Of a stretch of DNA of 64,000 bases, positions 43,179-51,532 are shown piece by piece (within the stretch, counting starts at the first letter, position 1; each line of letters starts with the position of its first letter). The notes under the pieces are model-generated. The model was not told where the DNA came from. It did no database searches and worked only from the letters and a program-made list of their open reading frames with translations. The DNA is taken from the NCBI GenBank assembly GCA_039808765.1, contig JBDHTQ010000010.1, forward strand, positions 12,418 to 76,417, written 5' to 3'. Position numbers and translations under genes: made by a program. The stretch comes from JBDHTQ01 sp039808765. Its GTDB lineage: Bacteria; Pseudomonadota; Alphaproteobacteria; UBA2400.

Positions 43179-45713
43179 TTACTCCCCGGTCCAATCAAAG
43201 CTCTTCTTGCGTCGCTTTTGTTTATGATCAAGTTTTTTTGCAGCTTTCTTCTTCTGCACGACGGATTTATCAGCTCCAAACGTTGATTGATCAGGGGAAT
43301 GAGTTGGTCGATTCTTTTTAGATGGAATGGCAGCCGCTTTCATTTCAGAATCATACCGCAGCTCTGGCGATGATTTTGATGATAATTTACTTGGTGTCGC
43401 CTTTGAATGGGGTGAAACAAACTCATCGCTTGATGTGCTCACTTTCATGAGCTTTTTCTTTTTGTCTGATGATGGTGTTTTACTCAATGAATCTGGCTCT
43501 TTTGCATTCATCCATGATTTTTTAGAAAAACCACCTCCACTCTTTTTGAGCGGAAGTTTCTCCGATTTTTTGAAAGAAGATGTATGTTTTTTGCCAGGTT
43601 TACGATTGACAGGTGGCCAGTTTTCCTCTGGTTCTTCAATCGATATCAATTCAAATACAGCACTTCCAACAAGAGGGTCGGCAGAAAGCAAACGCACAGA
43701 ACAAGCCGCTCCTAACCGATAAACTTTACCCCAGCGACGCCCTACCAAACAGTGATGTGCTTCATCATGATCATAACGATCATCCTGTAGGCTGTTCATG
43801 GGCACAAGGCCATCCACTTTTGTTTCATCCAACGTTACAAAAATGCCAAAGCGTGTCACACCACTCACTTTTCCTTTAAGTGTCTCGCCAATATGATCAA
43901 TCAAATAAAGCGCGGAATAGCGGTCCATCGCATCGCGTTCCGCAAGAGCAGAGCGTCTCTCCGTTGAGGAAATATGATCAGAGATATCTTGCAGTTTTTC
44001 TATTTCATGCTTGCTCATCCCGCCATCACCCAAATGAAAAGCTGCAACGAGTCCGCGATGCACAATCAAATCTGCATAACGACGAATGGGTGAGGTAAAA
44101 TGCGCATAATGCGTTAAAGCCAAGCCAAAATGGCCTTTGTTTTCGGGGCCATAATAGGCCTGTGATTGGCTGCGTAATACTACGGTGCTGATCAGGTTTG
44201 ATAGCGGTGATGTGTTGGCATCTGTTAAAATTTTTGCAAACAAACGTGGATGTAAGACGTCAGCTTGAGGAAGACTATACCCCATCGGCTTTAAAAAAAT
44301 CCGTAAGGCTTCGGCTTTAGCATCTGAAGGGGGCTCGTGAACACGATAAATGCCCGCCATGCCTTGATCTTCAAGTGCACGCGCCGCTGCAATATTGGCC
44401 GTGATCATAAATTCTTCAATCAAACGATGACTATCAAGCCGCTCACGCATTACAATCGCTTTCACACGCTTGTTTTCGTCCAATTGAACTTCGCGTTCAG
44501 GTAAATCTAACTCGAGTGTACCCCGTGATTTGCGCGCAGAAAAAAGAGTTTCAAAAGCACCATACAGCGGCTTGATCACTGGACCAAGCAACGGCGCTGT
44601 CAGTTCATCGCCCTTGCCATCCATCGCGTTTTGCACCTGAATGTATGTTAGTCGCGCTGCTGACTTCATCAACCCTCTAAAAAACTCATAACGCGTAAGC
44701 TGACCCGTTGAATCGACCCAGAGCCAACAGGCAATGCACGCCCGGTCTTCCTGCGGCACCAACGAGCATAATCCATTTGAAAGAGCTTCGGGCAACATAG
44801 GAACAACGCGGTCGGGAAAGTAGGTTGAATTACCACGCTCATAAGCACTCTTATCAAGCAAACTACCAGGATGAACATAATGCGAAACGTCAGCAATCGC
44901 CACCAATAGCTTCCAGCCTTTTCCATCATGCTCTGCATAGACCGCATCGTCAAAATCACGCGCCCTTGCATCATCGATGGTTACCAAAGGGATATGACGT
45001 ATATCCATTCTTTTATCTAACGATGCAGGCGAGCAGCCCTCTGCTTGAGCAATAACATCGTTAGAAAATTGGTTGGGAATTTCGTGCGTATGAATAGCAA
45101 TCAAACTGATTGAATGTGGATCACTCGGCAATCCCAAACGTTCAATAATGCGGCCACGCGGCAATCCCATCGCGGACCCTGCCATCATTTCAGCAACGAC
45201 CAGCTCGCCATGAACTGCTTCGTTGCGTTCGGAAGGCGGAATGGCAACTTCATCTTTTTGCCGACGATCGCTGGAAACAACACGTGCACCTTGTGGCGTC
45301 TCTTGAAACAAGCCAACAATGCGTGCCGTTTTCATGGCCTCAAGCTTACGTAAAATTGTGCCATTATAGGCGCGGGGTGATAAGCGTTTTAAGCGTACAA
45401 GCGCCCGTTCACCAATCCCCAAAGCAGCATGACCTGTTGCAGGCTGAAGAAAAATTTTAGGTGGTTTACCCTCACCTTCTTTCCAATCTGCTGGATATGC
45501 AATAGCCTCGCCATCCTCATCAATCATGGATACCTGAACAACAGCGACTTCTGGCAATGTCCAATTACGTCGTGTTTTGTCATCAACGTCGTGGTGCCCT
45601 CGCCTCCCCGAAAATGAAGGAGTAGAACGCTTTTTAGGTCCTCCGAAAGTTTTAGCTTTTGAATTAAATTTGCCTTTTTTCGTTTTATCTTGGCTATCTT
45701 CGCGTTTGGTCAT
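43179..45713 (-). CDS. rnr: Ribonuclease R
   Basis: 844 residues. 3'-5' exoribonuclease that degrades structured RNA. An N-terminal Lys-rich stretch (residues 1-45) precedes cold-shock-type domains. The RNB catalytic domain has the metal-binding TIDDARARDFDDAVY and the STYFPDRVVPMLP region, the S1 domain is near 635-715 (LKGKVSGVTRFGIFVTLDE), and a very long Lys/Ser-rich tail of about 125 residues ends in KQKRRKKSFDWTGE. It overlaps the downstream end of the MidA-type gene by 4 nt. Confidence 0.95.
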   Translation of the reverse strand: MTKREDSQDKTKKGKFNSKAKTFGGPKKRSTPSFSGRRGHHDVDDKTRRNWTLPEVAVVQVSMIDEDGEAIAYPADWKEGEGKPPKIFLQPATGHAALGIGERALVRLKRLSPRAYNGTILRKLEAMKTARIVGLFQETPQGARVVSSDRRQKDEVAIPPSERNEAVHGELVVAEMMAGSAMGLPRGRIIERLGLPSDPHSISLIAIHTHEIPNQFSNDVIAQAEGCSPASLDKRMDIRHIPLVTIDDARARDFDDAVYAEHDGKGWKLLVAIADVSHYVHPGSLLDKSAYERGNSTYFPDRVVPMLPEALSNGLCSLVPQEDRACIACWLWVDSTGQLTRYEFFRGLMKSAARLTYIQVQNAMDGKGDELTAPLLGPVIKPLYGAFETLFSARKSRGTLELDLPEREVQLDENKRVKAIVMRERLDSHRLIEEFMITANIAAARALEDQGMAGIYRVHEPPSDAKAEALRIFLKPMGYSLPQADVLHPRLFAKILTDANTSPLSNLISTVVLRSQSQAYYGPENKGHFGLALTHYAHFTSPIRRYADLIVHRGLVAAFHLGDGGMSKHEIEKLQDISDHISSTERRSALAERDAMDRYSALYLIDHIGETLKGKVSGVTRFGIFVTLDETKVDGLVPMNSLQDDRYDHDEAHHCLVGRRWGKVYRLGAACSVRLLSADPLVGSAVFELISIEEPEENWPPVNRKPGKKHTSSFKKSEKLPLKKSGGGFSKKSWMNAKEPDSLSKTPSSDKKKKLMKVSTSSDEFVSPHSKATPSKLSSKSSPELRYDSEMKAAAIPSKKNRPTHSPDQSTFGADKSVVQKKKAAKKLDHKQKRRKKSFDWTGE

Positions 45714-46780
45714 AAATGAAATCCTGAAGGTGTAGGGGTTGCGCGATCAGTGACCGCCATGACTTTAAAAAGTTTTCCCATCGCGCTTGCGCTTGATTGA
45801 TCTGTTAGACGCTGAAGCGCTGTGACGAGACTTCTAGACTGCGTTTCATCAGCACGCATTACGAGCTGCTCGGTTCGTTCACGAATCCCCACTTCCATCA
45901 ACCAGTCACCCATGTTTTTTGTTCCATGAATGCGGCAGCCAATTTTACGCATCGCTATGGCCAGTGGCTCGAAATTGACATGTGCGGTTAAATCAGCAAC
46001 GCCGGGTGCCGTCAGAGGATGGGCCGCACGATGGTGACTAATCGCTTGTAGCGTTTCTCCATAAACTTCATCGTCACCATAATCAATAATTAAAGCAGCT
46101 CCGCGATTTTTTACAATTGGACGCGCAATGGCCGATGCGAATTCGCCCGCGCCTGGACAAACTTCAACAACCGATTCTTCGGGCATGTCAAAACTGGGGC
46201 AATCAGGCGCTGTTTGAAGAACAAAAACCAGACTTCCTGTAGGAGAAAGCCCCACACGTCGTTCCATCCATCCCTGTCTTAAGCGAACAAATTGCTTAAT
46301 CGGCAATGCGTCAAAAACTTCATTCGCAATCGTGATGGTCGGAAGGTTAGGAAGCTGCTCTAACTTTTCAATCCATGTTGGATTGTACGCTCCCAAAAGT
46401 TCGTTCTGACGTTTTCTCAGAAGCAGACTAGGCTCAACCAGATACAGATTTGCTGCATTTAAAAACTCGGGCGCGACACGCGCCGCACGCAATGCATCGT
46501 GCATGAGCGTTCCGCGCCCCGGCCCTATTTCTACCAGCGAAAAATTTGCAGGTCGGCCTATTGATTGCCAGATATCAATACACCACAAACCAATCAATTC
46601 ACCAAAGGCCTGTGTCATTTCGGGGGCTGTGATAAAATCTCCCCCCGCACCAAAAGGATCTTTGGTCATGTAATAACCGTACTCAGGATGCATAAGCGCA
46701 AGCCTCATATACTCTTCAAGTGATATAGGGCCGGACTGCTGAATCTTGGTGCGGATAATTTCCATCAGATTAGTTGGCAT
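45710..46780 (-). CDS. MidA/NDUFAF7-family SAM-dependent methyltransferase
   Basis: 356 residues from the ATG at 46778-46780, which has GAGAAGAAAA upstream; an ATG five codons earlier is also in frame. Signature GGDFITAPEMTQAFGELIG, the SAM-binding loop LVEIGPGRGTLMHDAL and a conserved ANEVFDALPIKQ. The family methylates an arginine of complex I subunit NDUFS2/NuoD in mitochondria; bacterial members are assumed to act similarly. Start overlaps the lgt stop. It ends overlapping rnr. Confidence 0.9.
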   Translation of the reverse strand: MPTNLMEIIRTKIQQSGPISLEEYMRLALMHPEYGYYMTKDPFGAGGDFITAPEMTQAFGELIGLWCIDIWQSIGRPANFSLVEIGPGRGTLMHDALRAARVAPEFLNAANLYLVEPSLLLRKRQNELLGAYNPTWIEKLEQLPNLPTITIANEVFDALPIKQFVRLRQGWMERRVGLSPTGSLVFVLQTAPDCPSFDMPEESVVEVCPGAGEFASAIARPIVKNRGAALIIDYGDDEVYGETLQAISHHRAAHPLTAPGVADLTAHVNFEPLAIAMRKIGCRIHGTKNMGDWLMEVGIRERTEQLVMRADETQSRSLVTALQRLTDQSSASAMGKLFKVMAVTDRATPTPSGFHL

Positions 46781-47561
46781 TTTTTCTTCTCGCATAAAAG
46801 ATCACGATAATACCCACCCAAAACATAGGAAGGCATAAAAGCTGACCCATTGTAGCACCTGCATATAAAAAGCCCAGTTGCATGTCCGGTTCGCGGAAAA
46901 ATTCACACAAGAAACGGAATACGGCATAGCCCGATAAGAAACATCCCCCTACAAAACCGGGTTTTTTCAGCATATGAGCATAACGCACAAGAATGAAAAG
47001 AATGACAAAAAGCAGCAATCCTTCGCTCGCTGCTTCATAAAGCTGGCTAGGATGACGGGGCAACATGTCTGGCGCGTGAGGAAAAACCACACCCCACGGC
47101 AATGTGGTGTGCCGTCCAAACAATTCGCCGTTAATAAAATTGGTAAGACGCCCTAAAAACAAGCCGATTGGCCCGGCGGCAGCAACCAGATCACATAACG
47201 TAAGCGGATTAATTTTTTCACGCCGCGCAAAGATCAAGGCCGCGCTGATAATACCGATTAACCCCCCGTGAAAAGACATTCCACCTTGCCATACATACAA
47301 AATCTCAAGCGGATGCATGGAGTAGTAAAGCGGATTATAAAAAACCACATACCCTACTCGCCCCCCCAATAAAACACCGGCAATCGCCCAATTTAAGAAA
47401 CGATCGAGTTGCTCTCGGGTCATGGGAAGGTTTTGTGTTTTCACCAACTTGGCAATGTAGCCCCACCCCAATAAAAAACCAGCAAGATAAGCCAGTGCAT
47501 ACCAATGAACAGCGATGGGGCCCAGCTGAATGGCAATTGGATCAAAATCTGCAACCATCAT
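46770..47561 (-). CDS. lgt: Prolipoprotein diacylglyceryl transferase
   Basis: 263 residues, about seven membrane helices. Attaches diacylglycerol from phosphatidylglycerol to the lipobox cysteine, the first step of lipoprotein maturation (substrates here include the Sel1 protein and MltA). The signature GLFLGRLTNFINGELFGR is intact, with HPSQLYEA (catalytic loop) and RFLCEFFREPD (essential Arg). Sits 3 nt after the I78-like gene and overlaps the methyltransferase. Confidence 0.96.
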   Translation of the reverse strand: MMVADFDPIAIQLGPIAVHWYALAYLAGFLLGWGYIAKLVKTQNLPMTREQLDRFLNWAIAGVLLGGRVGYVVFYNPLYYSMHPLEILYVWQGGMSFHGGLIGIISAALIFARREKINPLTLCDLVAAAGPIGLFLGRLTNFINGELFGRHTTLPWGVVFPHAPDMLPRHPSQLYEAASEGLLLFVILFILVRYAHMLKKPGFVGGCFLSGYAVFRFLCEFFREPDMQLGFLYAGATMGQLLCLPMFWVGIIVIFYARRKNAN

Positions 47562-47564
47562 TAT

Positions 47565-47849
47565 CTAACCAATAAAAACGCGTACAACACAATTATTTTC
47601 ATCAACCTCTATGTTTATTCGGTCCTCGCTGTAATCCATGGTGATTCGTTCCATGGGATGAATAACCCGCAAATTTTTACCCAGCATTTCCTGAGACGTG
47701 AGGGTTTGCGTGGCTTGAGGTACAGCTTCTGAATCCGTTGCCATTCTTCGCTCTGAAGCTTGGGGGGAATGCGGACCGGTAAGCAAGGCGCCTAAGCCAG
47801 CACTTGCCATGGTGACGAGAAGTGTTCGTCGTGATGTGTTTTTACTCAT
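47565..47849 (-). CDS. I78-family peptidase-inhibitor-like exported protein
   Basis: 94 residues from the ATG at 47847-47849 (the open frame extends 22 codons further). The N-terminus has twin arginines followed by a hydrophobic run (TSRRTLLVTMASAGLGALLTG), resembling a Tat signal. The C-terminal half matches the Inhibitor_I78 pattern: GKNLRVIHPMERITMDY, then RINIEVDENNCVVRVFIG. I78 proteins are small periplasmic serine-protease inhibitors in the few characterised cases. Immediately upstream of lgt on the same strand. Confidence 0.75.
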   Translation of the reverse strand: MSKNTSRRTLLVTMASAGLGALLTGPHSPQASERRMATDSEAVPQATQTLTSQEMLGKNLRVIHPMERITMDYSEDRINIEVDENNCVVRVFIG

Positions 47850-48083
47850 GGCACACAGTCTATCACTCTCATAAAAAATTGCGAGAGCAATCCGAATCGA
47901 TCTTTGCCGCATCAAACTGTTGCAATAGAATCCTACTTGACAGAGATACTGACAAAACTGCGTCTTCTTTCTCGCGTCGCACTAAAAATAACAATTGAAA
48001 CAATAGCCCGTCTGACTCACCTTTCCTAAAAGCGCGGTTGAGTCGAAAAAACGCGATTTTAACTTCGGATAGGAATCCTTTAT

Positions 48084-48587
48084 ATGAAGACAAATGCATT
48101 GACTTTAAAGTCAGACAGTCAAAATCCTTTGGATTTAATGGAACAAATTGTAAGCGCAAACGAATGGCTGTTTGATCGCGCCAGCAAAAACGAGCTTGCA
48201 ATTGATGTCGCAGGATGTTGGAGCAATTATCGCATCAGTGCGGTCTGGCAAAATGAAATGAGTGCACTTCAATTTTCTTGCCAGCTAGAGTTGAAGGTTC
48301 CCACACTTCGTCGCGCACAGGTATACGATCTGGTTGCCAATTTAAACAGTCGACTTTGGCTGGGGCATTTTGACTTAGGCCCTGAAAATGCAACGCCCAC
48401 ATTTCGGCACACTTTATTATTACGGGGAATGAGTGGCGCCTCAACCGAGCAGTTAGAAGATCTCGTCGAGTTTGCCATCGCCGAATGCGAGCGATTCTAC
48501 CCGGCTTTCCAATTTGTTATTTGGGCCGGAAAATCGCCCGAAGAAGCTCTATCTTCCTCCATCCTGGAAACTGTAGGCGTGGCATGA
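48084..48587 (+). CDS. YbjN-domain protein
   Basis: 167 residues, soluble. Pattern WLFDRASKNELAIDVAGCWSNYRISAVW, LVANLNSRLWLGHFDL and the C-terminal AIAECERFYPAFQFVIWAGKSPEEAL match the YbjN family of small alpha/beta proteins thought to chaperone or assist signalling. The GAGTC-rich upstream region contains a reasonable RBS (ATAGGAAT). The stop overlaps proC (ATGA), a pairing frequently seen in alphaproteobacteria. Confidence 0.85.
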   Translation: MKTNALTLKSDSQNPLDLMEQIVSANEWLFDRASKNELAIDVAGCWSNYRISAVWQNEMSALQFSCQLELKVPTLRRAQVYDLVANLNSRLWLGHFDLGPENATPTFRHTLLLRGMSGASTEQLEDLVEFAIAECERFYPAFQFVIWAGKSPEEALSSSILETVGVA

Positions 48588-49426
48588 GCTGTCCCACCTC
48601 AGAAAATCTAAGCAGTCTTTGTAAAGCGAAAATACTGCTCGTGGGTTTTGGAAAAATGGGGAAAGCCCTTTGCGAGGGCTGGCAAAAAAACTTTTCAATC
48701 ACTGTTATTGATCCCCATCCATCACAACCGCCACAGCAGGGTATTGATTTTTTCAATGATCCTGCATCGCTTAAGAGTGATTATAGACCCGATGCAATTA
48801 TTCTGGCAGTTAAGCCGCAATCATTTGCAGAGGTTTTACCGCAATATAAAAAATTCACGCAAGACTCAACGCTTTTTATTTCGATTGCTGCCGGTAAAAC
48901 TGTTGTTTCTATTGAAGAAATTCTCGGCACTCCCACGCCTGTCGTGCGGGCCATGCCAAACTTAGCCGCACTTATACAACAAAGCATGACGGTTGGTTTT
49001 GCTAATTCTTCCTGCACGCGCGAACAGAAAAATATCGCAGAAAAAGCCCTTTCAGCGATTGGTCTTTTTGGCTGGGTTAACAATGAAAATGATCTGGATA
49101 CGGTTACGGCTGTTTCTGGCAGCGGACCAGCATATTTTTTCCTCATGACCGAAATATTGACCACGTGCGCCATAAAAAATGGCCTTACCCCTGATTTTAG
49201 TGCGCAGCTGGTACGCCAAACACTTATCGGCGCGGCCTCTATTGTCGCAGGATCAACAGAAAGCGCCACAGACCTGCGTAAAGCCGTAACCAGCAAAGGT
49301 GGTACAACTGAAGCGGCACTGGCAATCTTTAACCATGATGATGCTTTTTTGAGATTGTGCGACGAAGCTGTTAATGCTGCGATTAAACGGAGTCAAACCC
49401 TTGCACACGAAGGCAAGCAGGTGTAA
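48584..49426 (+). CDS. proC: Pyrroline-5-carboxylate reductase
   Basis: 280 residues from ATG 48584, coupled to the YbjN stop. Last step of proline synthesis. Rossmann start ILLVGFGKMGKALCEGW, the substrate-site VRAMPNLAALI, and the C-terminal signature AVSGSGPAYFFLMTE with LRKAVTSKGGTTEAALA. Intact. Confidence 0.96.
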   Translation: MSCPTSENLSSLCKAKILLVGFGKMGKALCEGWQKNFSITVIDPHPSQPPQQGIDFFNDPASLKSDYRPDAIILAVKPQSFAEVLPQYKKFTQDSTLFISIAAGKTVVSIEEILGTPTPVVRAMPNLAALIQQSMTVGFANSSCTREQKNIAEKALSAIGLFGWVNNENDLDTVTAVSGSGPAYFFLMTEILTTCAIKNGLTPDFSAQLVRQTLIGAASIVAGSTESATDLRKAVTSKGGTTEAALAIFNHDDAFLRLCDEAVNAAIKRSQTLAHEGKQV

Positions 49427-49437
49427 CATTCAGCAAT

Positions 49438-50088
49438 ATGTCGACACGTAAAACATCTTCAAAAAACAAACCAAAGAATCCGGATCACGCATCTCGCCCT
49501 AACCCAACTCGCGTGCAAATCGTTGATATGGTAATGTCGATGGCGGCTCAACGCGGCTGGGCTGCAGTTGAGTTTGATGATGTTGCAGCATCCATGCGAC
49601 TCAGTCCGATGCAGCTAGAAAAATTCTGCCCCGACAAGCAGGGATTCATCAAATTGCTTGCACAAGAAGTAGCCGATTTGTATGCCGAAAACATTCCCTC
49701 TTCAGATGTGCAAGAAAATGTCCATGATCGTCTGTTCGAGGCCACAATGGCGTTGTTTGACATTATGTCGCCGTGGAAAAGCGGGATTAGCTCCATCATA
49801 AAATCCTGGCCGAAGCAGGATCTGTTTGTTCCCTTGCATGCCTCACGTTTTTTAATAAAACTCAGCGCTCTTATTTTAGATAAGTCACGTATTGCAGCAA
49901 ACCCCTTACGGAATGCCGGACTATCCTTTGTTTTGCTTTCAGTTCTGCGCACTTGGGCACGTGATAAAAGCGAGGATTTAGGCTCAACCATGGCAATCCT
50001 CAATCAGCGCTTAACACAAGCTGCTCAATTTGCCGAAACCTTGCGCCCTTTGTGCCGAAAAACGACTGAGTCAAACGCCACTGTCTAA
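49438..50088 (+). CDS. TetR-like protein
   Basis: 216 residues. After a basic, disordered N-terminus (SSKNKPKNPDHASRP) comes a TetR-type helix-turn-helix: QIVDMVMSMAAQRGWAAVEFDDVAASMRLSPMQL. The ligand domain is helical, without recognised specificity. Some alphaproteobacterial COQ9/TetR-like proteins have a similar N-terminus, so a non-DNA-binding role is possible. Located 11 nt after proC, so probably in the ybjN-proC operon. Confidence 0.75.
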   Translation: MSTRKTSSKNKPKNPDHASRPNPTRVQIVDMVMSMAAQRGWAAVEFDDVAASMRLSPMQLEKFCPDKQGFIKLLAQEVADLYAENIPSSDVQENVHDRLFEATMALFDIMSPWKSGISSIIKSWPKQDLFVPLHASRFLIKLSALILDKSRIAANPLRNAGLSFVLLSVLRTWARDKSEDLGSTMAILNQRLTQAAQFAETLRPLCRKTTESNATV

Positions 50089-50201
50089 GGCTTTTGTGCA
50101 CTGCACAAAAAAATGTTGACGGGCATCTTAAAAAGGCGCATTGTGACTTGGCTTCGTTCCCTAGCGAAAGCCGAAATTAAATTCGATGCAAGGAATCTGC
50201 C

Positions 50202-50657
50202 ATGACAAAAAACGCCCAACAAAACTCAGCTTTTGATTTTGATATTGCTCGCTTCATGAGTGATTTTAAATCCCCAATGAGCAACATTGAACAAGTTATT
50301 GGTATTCATCGCCGTAATTTTGAAGCAATCATCGCTGCCAATCAAATGACCGTTGAAGGCATTCAAAACATGATCCGTCGCCAAGCTGAAATTGTGCGCG
50401 AAACTCTTGAAGATGCCGGTTCAATGCTGTCAGAAATTGCTGCAGCAGGCACACCTGAAGACAAGTTGGTACGCCAGCTTGAACGCGTCAAAAAATCCTA
50501 TGATAACGCGATGTCGAATGTTCGTGAACTGACAGATTTAGCCAACCGATCAGGGAGTGAGGCGGCTGATGTTGTTTCAACCCGCATCAGCAATAGCTTA
50601 GACGAAATCAAATCAGCAACCTGCTGTTCAACCACAGGCAAGAAGAGCGGCAAATAA
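50202..50657 (+). CDS. Phasin family protein
   Basis: 151 residues, almost entirely helical, with the phasin pattern HRRNFEAIIAANQMTVEGIQNMIRRQAEIVRE and LERVKKSYDNAMSNVRELTDLANRSGSEAADVV. Phasins coat polyhydroxyalkanoate granules and suggest the organism stores PHA. RBS CAAGGAAT. Closed by a strong terminator. Confidence 0.9.
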   Translation: MTKNAQQNSAFDFDIARFMSDFKSPMSNIEQVIGIHRRNFEAIIAANQMTVEGIQNMIRRQAEIVRETLEDAGSMLSEIAAAGTPEDKLVRQLERVKKSYDNAMSNVRELTDLANRSGSEAADVVSTRISNSLDEIKSATCCSTTGKKSGK

Positions 50658-50690
50658 ATAAGTATTTATGATAGGGAGCAATCCTTGTCG

Positions 50691-50726
50691 AAAAAGGGGC
50701 AGTCAGTCTTGACTGCCCCTTTTTTA
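50691..50726 (+). terminator. Rho-independent terminator
   Basis: AAAAAGGGGCAGTCA and TGACTGCCCCTTTTT are perfect 15-base arms around GTCT, followed by more T. Ends the phasin gene. Confidence 0.93.
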
Positions 50727-50793
50727 ATATAAGATATACTTGCTATTATCCTGCCGCGGCCCATGATGTCGGCAAGCAAAAAAGGATCAGGCT

Positions 50794-51486
50794 ATGATTA
50801 CTCCCGCAAATCGGTTTCAATTTTTTTTCTCGTCACTGATTTTTTTGGCTCTTGTGACGATGTCTCATCATTCACATGCTGAAAACTTGACAGTGACATT
50901 ACTCATGCCTCTTGGTCAAGAATCGGTACGTTATACATTAACGGATACAGACAGCACCACGTTTAAAAGAAAATGGATGGCCCTTCCCACGGTCGATCAG
51001 CAACCACCAATCGGTGATACCGATGACTATCGCGGTATGATTCTCAGTTTTTCTCCTACCAAGGAATATCGTCTCTTTGATGGGGTTGGCATGGATGATC
51101 AAGAGCACAAAAAGGATGACTTGCGTGTCCTTGAGCGTTGGGTCTTGCTGCACGCCCCTGAATCAATACAGAAGGACCTTCTCAAAAATCTTGATCGTCA
51201 GCTTGCTGAGGAGACAACCAATCTCTCAACCCCCTTGGCAGAAAGCACCATGCCACAACAAATCATCGATTATTGTCAAGAAGAAGGCCAAGGAAACCCT
51301 ACCATTCTTGTGAATTGTTATCACCGTGCCCTTGTTGTGAAGATGTCAGTAAAAGAGTACGCCGCTAAACTTGAGCAACTCATTCGCCAACTTGACCCCA
51401 ATATCAAAATGCATCCTGAATTTTTGGACACAAAGGATTGCCCAACAGCCTCATCTTCCCAAAACAAAATGATCAAGGTGAAATAA
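50794..51486 (+). CDS. Unknown exported protein
   Basis: 230 residues. Signal peptide (residues 1-29, ending HHSHAEN) sends it to the periplasm. The mature part has beta-like stretches (LTVTLLMPLGQESVRYTLTD) then helices (VLERWVLLHAPESIQKDLLKNL). Four cysteines (YCQEEG, VNCYH, DCPTA) may form disulphides. No family recognised. Single gene, convergent with the chemoreceptor gene. Confidence 0.55.
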   Translation: MITPANRFQFFFSSLIFLALVTMSHHSHAENLTVTLLMPLGQESVRYTLTDTDSTTFKRKWMALPTVDQQPPIGDTDDYRGMILSFSPTKEYRLFDGVGMDDQEHKKDDLRVLERWVLLHAPESIQKDLLKNLDRQLAEETTNLSTPLAESTMPQQIIDYCQEEGQGNPTILVNCYHRALVVKMSVKEYAAKLEQLIRQLDPNIKMHPEFLDTKDCPTASSSQNKMIKVK

Positions 51487-51532
51487 AATCACACGAAGCT
51501 GCAAATACCAAACGCCTTGATGTCGGTAAGAT

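Noticed and set aside
44669..44974. Minus-strand frame inside rnr
   Set aside because: Out-of-frame shadow of the RNase R gene.
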